DNA of 64,000 nucleotides from Desulfofustis glycolicus DSM 9705 (GTDB lineage: Bacteria; Desulfobacterota; Desulfobulbia; Desulfobulbales; Desulfocapsaceae): assembly GCF_900130015.1 (NCBI RefSeq), contig NZ_FQXS01000012.1:61405-125404 (forward strand). The letters run 5' to 3'. The notes below the pieces were generated by a model. It had not been told where the DNA came from. It saw only the letters and a list, made by a program, of their open reading frames with translations, and ran no database searches. Of the stretch, positions 63,726 through 64,000 are shown piece after piece; the stretch's first letter is position 1; each line of letters starts with the position of its first letter. The position numbers were made by a program, and so were the translations under genes.

Positions 63726-64000
63726 TTATTTCGATTTTCTCCTGCTCGGCAGCTTCCTTCTGCTGTCTACGTGACCAGTCCGACGCGGCAGAGCACTGGG
63801 CGGGGTAATCGTCAGTGCTGAGAATAACCGAGCCAGACTTGGCCGTGGCTGTGGTACGCTGAGCATGCCACCGGTCTGGTTGCCGTTGATTTCATGCTCC
63901 ATCGCGCACAGGGTTGATAATTTTTTCAACCCCTCCTCGACGGTCACGTCCAGATCCCGCCAGGCATCCGCCAGCTTGCGCCGGATCAGATACGCCAGCA
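63726..64000 (-). CDS. IS1634-like transposase, C-terminal fragment (partial)
   Basis: The minus-strand frame runs to the window edge and reads ...LAYLIRRKLADAWRDLDV, then TVEEGLKKLSTLCAMEHEIN, then VPQPRPSLARLF and a basic C-terminus (DSRRKLPSRRKSK). The layout RDL-TVEEGL..L..L with PQPRP and a Lys/Arg-rich tail resembles the ends of IS1634-family DDE transposases. The catalytic part is outside the window, so activity cannot be judged. No inverted terminal repeat of the IS was identified on this side. Confidence 0.55.
   Translation of the reverse strand, partial: LAYLIRRKLADAWRDLDVTVEEGLKKLSTLCAMEHEINGNQTGGMLSVPQPRPSLARLFSALTITPPSALPRRTGHVDSRRKLPSRRKSK

Overview
The window looks like chromosomal DNA from a GC-rich, respiring Gram-negative bacterium. 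The gene mix recalls Desulfobacterota, especially Desulfobulbales-like sulfate reducers: short-chain fatty-acid oxidation modules, B12-dependent acyl-CoA mutase, DUF6125, a CoA-transferase/GNAT fusion, a DUF4212-type carboxylate symporter and rpsA followed by an IHF-like gene. This is an inference from gene content. No rRNA, tRNA or CRISPR array was seen.

Layout. 1-15.3 kb: a truncated FAD oxidoreductase, a PilT-like ATPase, a zinc-ribbon protein, a DEAD-box helicase, rpsA, an IHF-like protein, yciO, guaB, guaA, a NYN RNase, a sugar/amino-sugar kinase-like protein, tgt and yajC. 15.5-24.2 kb: azlCD, a membrane adenylate cyclase, a Yip1-like protein, a sodium/carboxylate symporter pair, a corrinoid adenosyltransferase, a 2-methylacyl-CoA racemase-like protein and an HD-GYP phosphodiesterase. 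24.5-38.7 kb: a Cache-PAS-PAS-CBS-nucleotidyltransferase sensor, nitroreductase, SbmA-like transporter, GlcD-like oxidase, assorted hydrolases and transporters, a fatty-acyl-CoA ligase and a tandem CDP-alcohol phosphotransferase. 38.7-46 kb (minus strand): acs-acd-tetR-icmF. 46-52 kb: an antiporter and potABCD. 52-61 kb: a beta-oxidation operon (thiolase, hydroxyacyl-CoA dehydrogenase, M24 protein, DUF6125, crotonase, acyl-CoA dehydrogenase, CoA-transferase/GNAT). 61-64 kb: dodecin, polyphosphate kinase and the end of an IS1634-like transposase.

Main system proposed: an (iso)butyrate / short branched-chain acid oxidation regulon. A carboxylate symporter, an acyl-CoA ligase, an acyl-CoA dehydrogenase, an isobutyryl-CoA mutase (IcmF with the diagnostic Phe595 and Gln739), an adenosyltransferase and a complete C4 beta-oxidation set lie in this window. 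Three of the promoters carry the same 16-bp palindrome (GANCG-AGCGCT-YRNTC) 15-21 bp downstream of the -10 box, and a fourth copy lies in the symporter leader. The TetR protein encoded between acd and icmF is the obvious candidate repressor.

Main structural discovery: seven copies of a ~142-bp full-length imperfect palindrome (MITE-like) with 4-bp target duplications. They fall into two subfamilies whose ends differ but remain self-complementary, around one conserved core. Six of the seven lie at or just 5' of a gene start, and one splits guaB from guaA. Two further repeat families are present: a ~200-240-bp GC-rich modular palindrome (three long copies, two remnants) and a ~25-bp GGGACAGGTT/AACCTGTCCC palindrome (three copies).
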